From Stenopsyche tienmushanensis (Eukaryota; Arthropoda; Insecta; Trichoptera; Stenopsychidae), in NCBI GenBank assembly GCA_008973525.1, contig WACJ01000058.1, positions 868,001 to 932,000 of the forward strand: DNA of 64,000 bases, in the 5' to 3' direction. Position 1 is the first letter of the stretch. Every line of letters begins with the position of its first letter. The position numbers were made by a program, and so were the translations under genes. This document shows, piece by piece, positions 62,701 to 64,000 of this stretch. The notes beneath the pieces were generated by a model, which was not told the DNA's origin, ran no database searches, and was given only the letters and a program-made list of their open reading frames with translations.

Positions 62701-64000
62701 ATTAATGCTATATGCTATAAAATATATCATTAACATTCACAATGAAATTATTCTTCTAAATATAAAGTTTGATGTATTATTAGTGTGTATAAAATTTATT
62801 CAATGCGAAATACCCCGGACCGTAATGTGTTATCATCAATCATTATCAGACGTAGGCGATCTGTATAAGAGATTGAATTCTTATGTGTATGACAATGTCT
62901 TTTTTTTAATGATTGCAAATCGACTTCGATCTATTTACGATCTCAACATTAGCATTTTCAGGGACAGGAAAGTCTTTCAGATTGCTTATGGCTATTGTAT
63001 GAATTCTTCGAATTATTGAACGGTATATAAATTTATCTTTATGAATGAATTCTAAATCATTCAATAGAATTCCAGGTAGGTAATCTAGGGTGTTTGTCAA
63101 AGGATGTGCTGCAATTAGGCGGCTTCTTTGGGTGACACCCTGGCGCGCCAACATTCTTATTATTCACTTAAATTGCTTCAAGCACAAGGGCGCCATTGAC
63201 TAATTTCGCTATCCATGGCAAACCTTTGGGGTGTGCAACATTTTTAAATTTAAATTTAAACCGTTCGCCCTGAAGACGTGGTTGTTATCGACATTAAGGC
63301 ATCATTGGATGGTCACTCACGAGCCGTTTATTGAACGTGTGTGACCCGAGTGTACATCACGAATTTACCGTAACGTGTTAATGGAGCACAAATAGGAGCA
63401 TCTTGGTTCACATCTTATACGAAGATTTGTTTGCAGGCGATTCGAAGCTGGTTAGCATGATTCGCAGGTGCTTCATTGCATTCACTATGATAATACATCG
63501 GTCCGTTATCGACCTACAACTACGTCTCACCGACTTAATTGCATGTTAAATAAATCCATATTTGCGCTCACGAGATGCGTGGCCAAATGGTTAAATTTGT
63601 GTATCGAGGAAAAATTCTGAAATATTCCAATCATACGAAATTCGTCCTTCACCCTCTCTGAAAAGACGTCGCTTGATGGAAGATTTATGTCCGGAATTAG
63701 TCAAGCCTTCTTATATAGCACAAGATTTGAGCCATTGGACGTGCTTCGAATCCACGCCGACGGTAAGTCGAACGATTTTTCATAAAAATTAGGTTCATAG
63801 CCGGCGTTAATATCCTCAGACGTGACATTCCAATCGAAATTGCAGACGCAAGAAGCAGTCATAAATGATCCAGCCGAGTGTGACGACCTCCATAGCCATT
63901 GGGTCGGCTTCCATTTCGCGTAATATCATAGTGGCCTGTTAAATCGGATTGGACGCGACCCACATATTGAATTTCTTCGATCGCATTAAATAGAACTTGT
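62701..64000. other. Unassigned sequence at the window end
   Basis: Less AT-rich than the desert, with no exon chain I could build. A minus-strand frame at 63154-62906 (MLARQGVTQRSRLIAAHPLT onward) has balanced composition but no recognised family. It could be retroelement-derived or an exon of a gene beyond the window. Confidence 0.35.

Noticed and set aside
62498..63019. 173-codon plus-strand open frame
   Set aside because: Starts inside a Helitron-like repeat, has AT-driven composition and no recognisable motif.
63565..63650. tRNA-like A box (GTGGCCAAATGGTTAA)
   Set aside because: No acceptable B box or cloverleaf follows, so not called as tRNA or SINE.

Overview
This window is nuclear DNA of an insect. 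Its genes are split by spliceosomal GT-AG introns. Intergenic DNA is very AT-rich. The mobile-element load is typical of insects: mariner, pogo/Tigger, hAT and TTAA-flanked (piggyBac-type) elements, foldback elements, and non-LTR and Mutator-like remnants. I could not determine the order. All exon joins below were worked out by hand from splice sites, phase and family resemblance, without database searches.

Layout. 1-3283: repeats (a foldback element and a LINE relic). 3284-6946 (+): a 9-exon GPI-type alkaline phosphatase. 7.9-11.7 kb: decayed transposons. 10797-13359 (-): tail-anchored cytochrome b5, head to head with an uncharacterised SAM methyltransferase (13895-19730, +) that carries a rearranged mariner in an intron. 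19.7-28.6 kb: an AT-rich gene desert. 28615-31964 (+): ribokinase, tail to tail (97 bp apart) with a single-exon gene for an acidic protein of unknown function (32062-33762, -). About 1 kb away and divergent from that gene is the YLPM1/ZAP3 orthologue (34818-46695, +, 9 exons), whose large introns hold foldback elements and a three-deep transposon nest. 47.5-52.2 kb: a cluster of TTAA-flanked elements, including a second three-level nest. 52226-53630 (-): a 179-aa single-pass membrane protein of unknown function. 55-57 kb: LINE and hAT relics. 58193-61391 (-): a secreted six-cysteine protein whose third exon carries an apparent frameshift. 61.4-64 kb: Helitron-like repeats and unassigned DNA.

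The host genes are a mixed housekeeping set (phosphate-ester hydrolysis, electron transfer, ribose salvage, nuclear RNA/phosphatase regulation) and do not form a pathway. I see no operon-like or defence-like system. The notable content is the transposon stratigraphy, two divergent gene pairs, an overlapping convergent gene pair, and four conserved-looking proteins without an assigned function.
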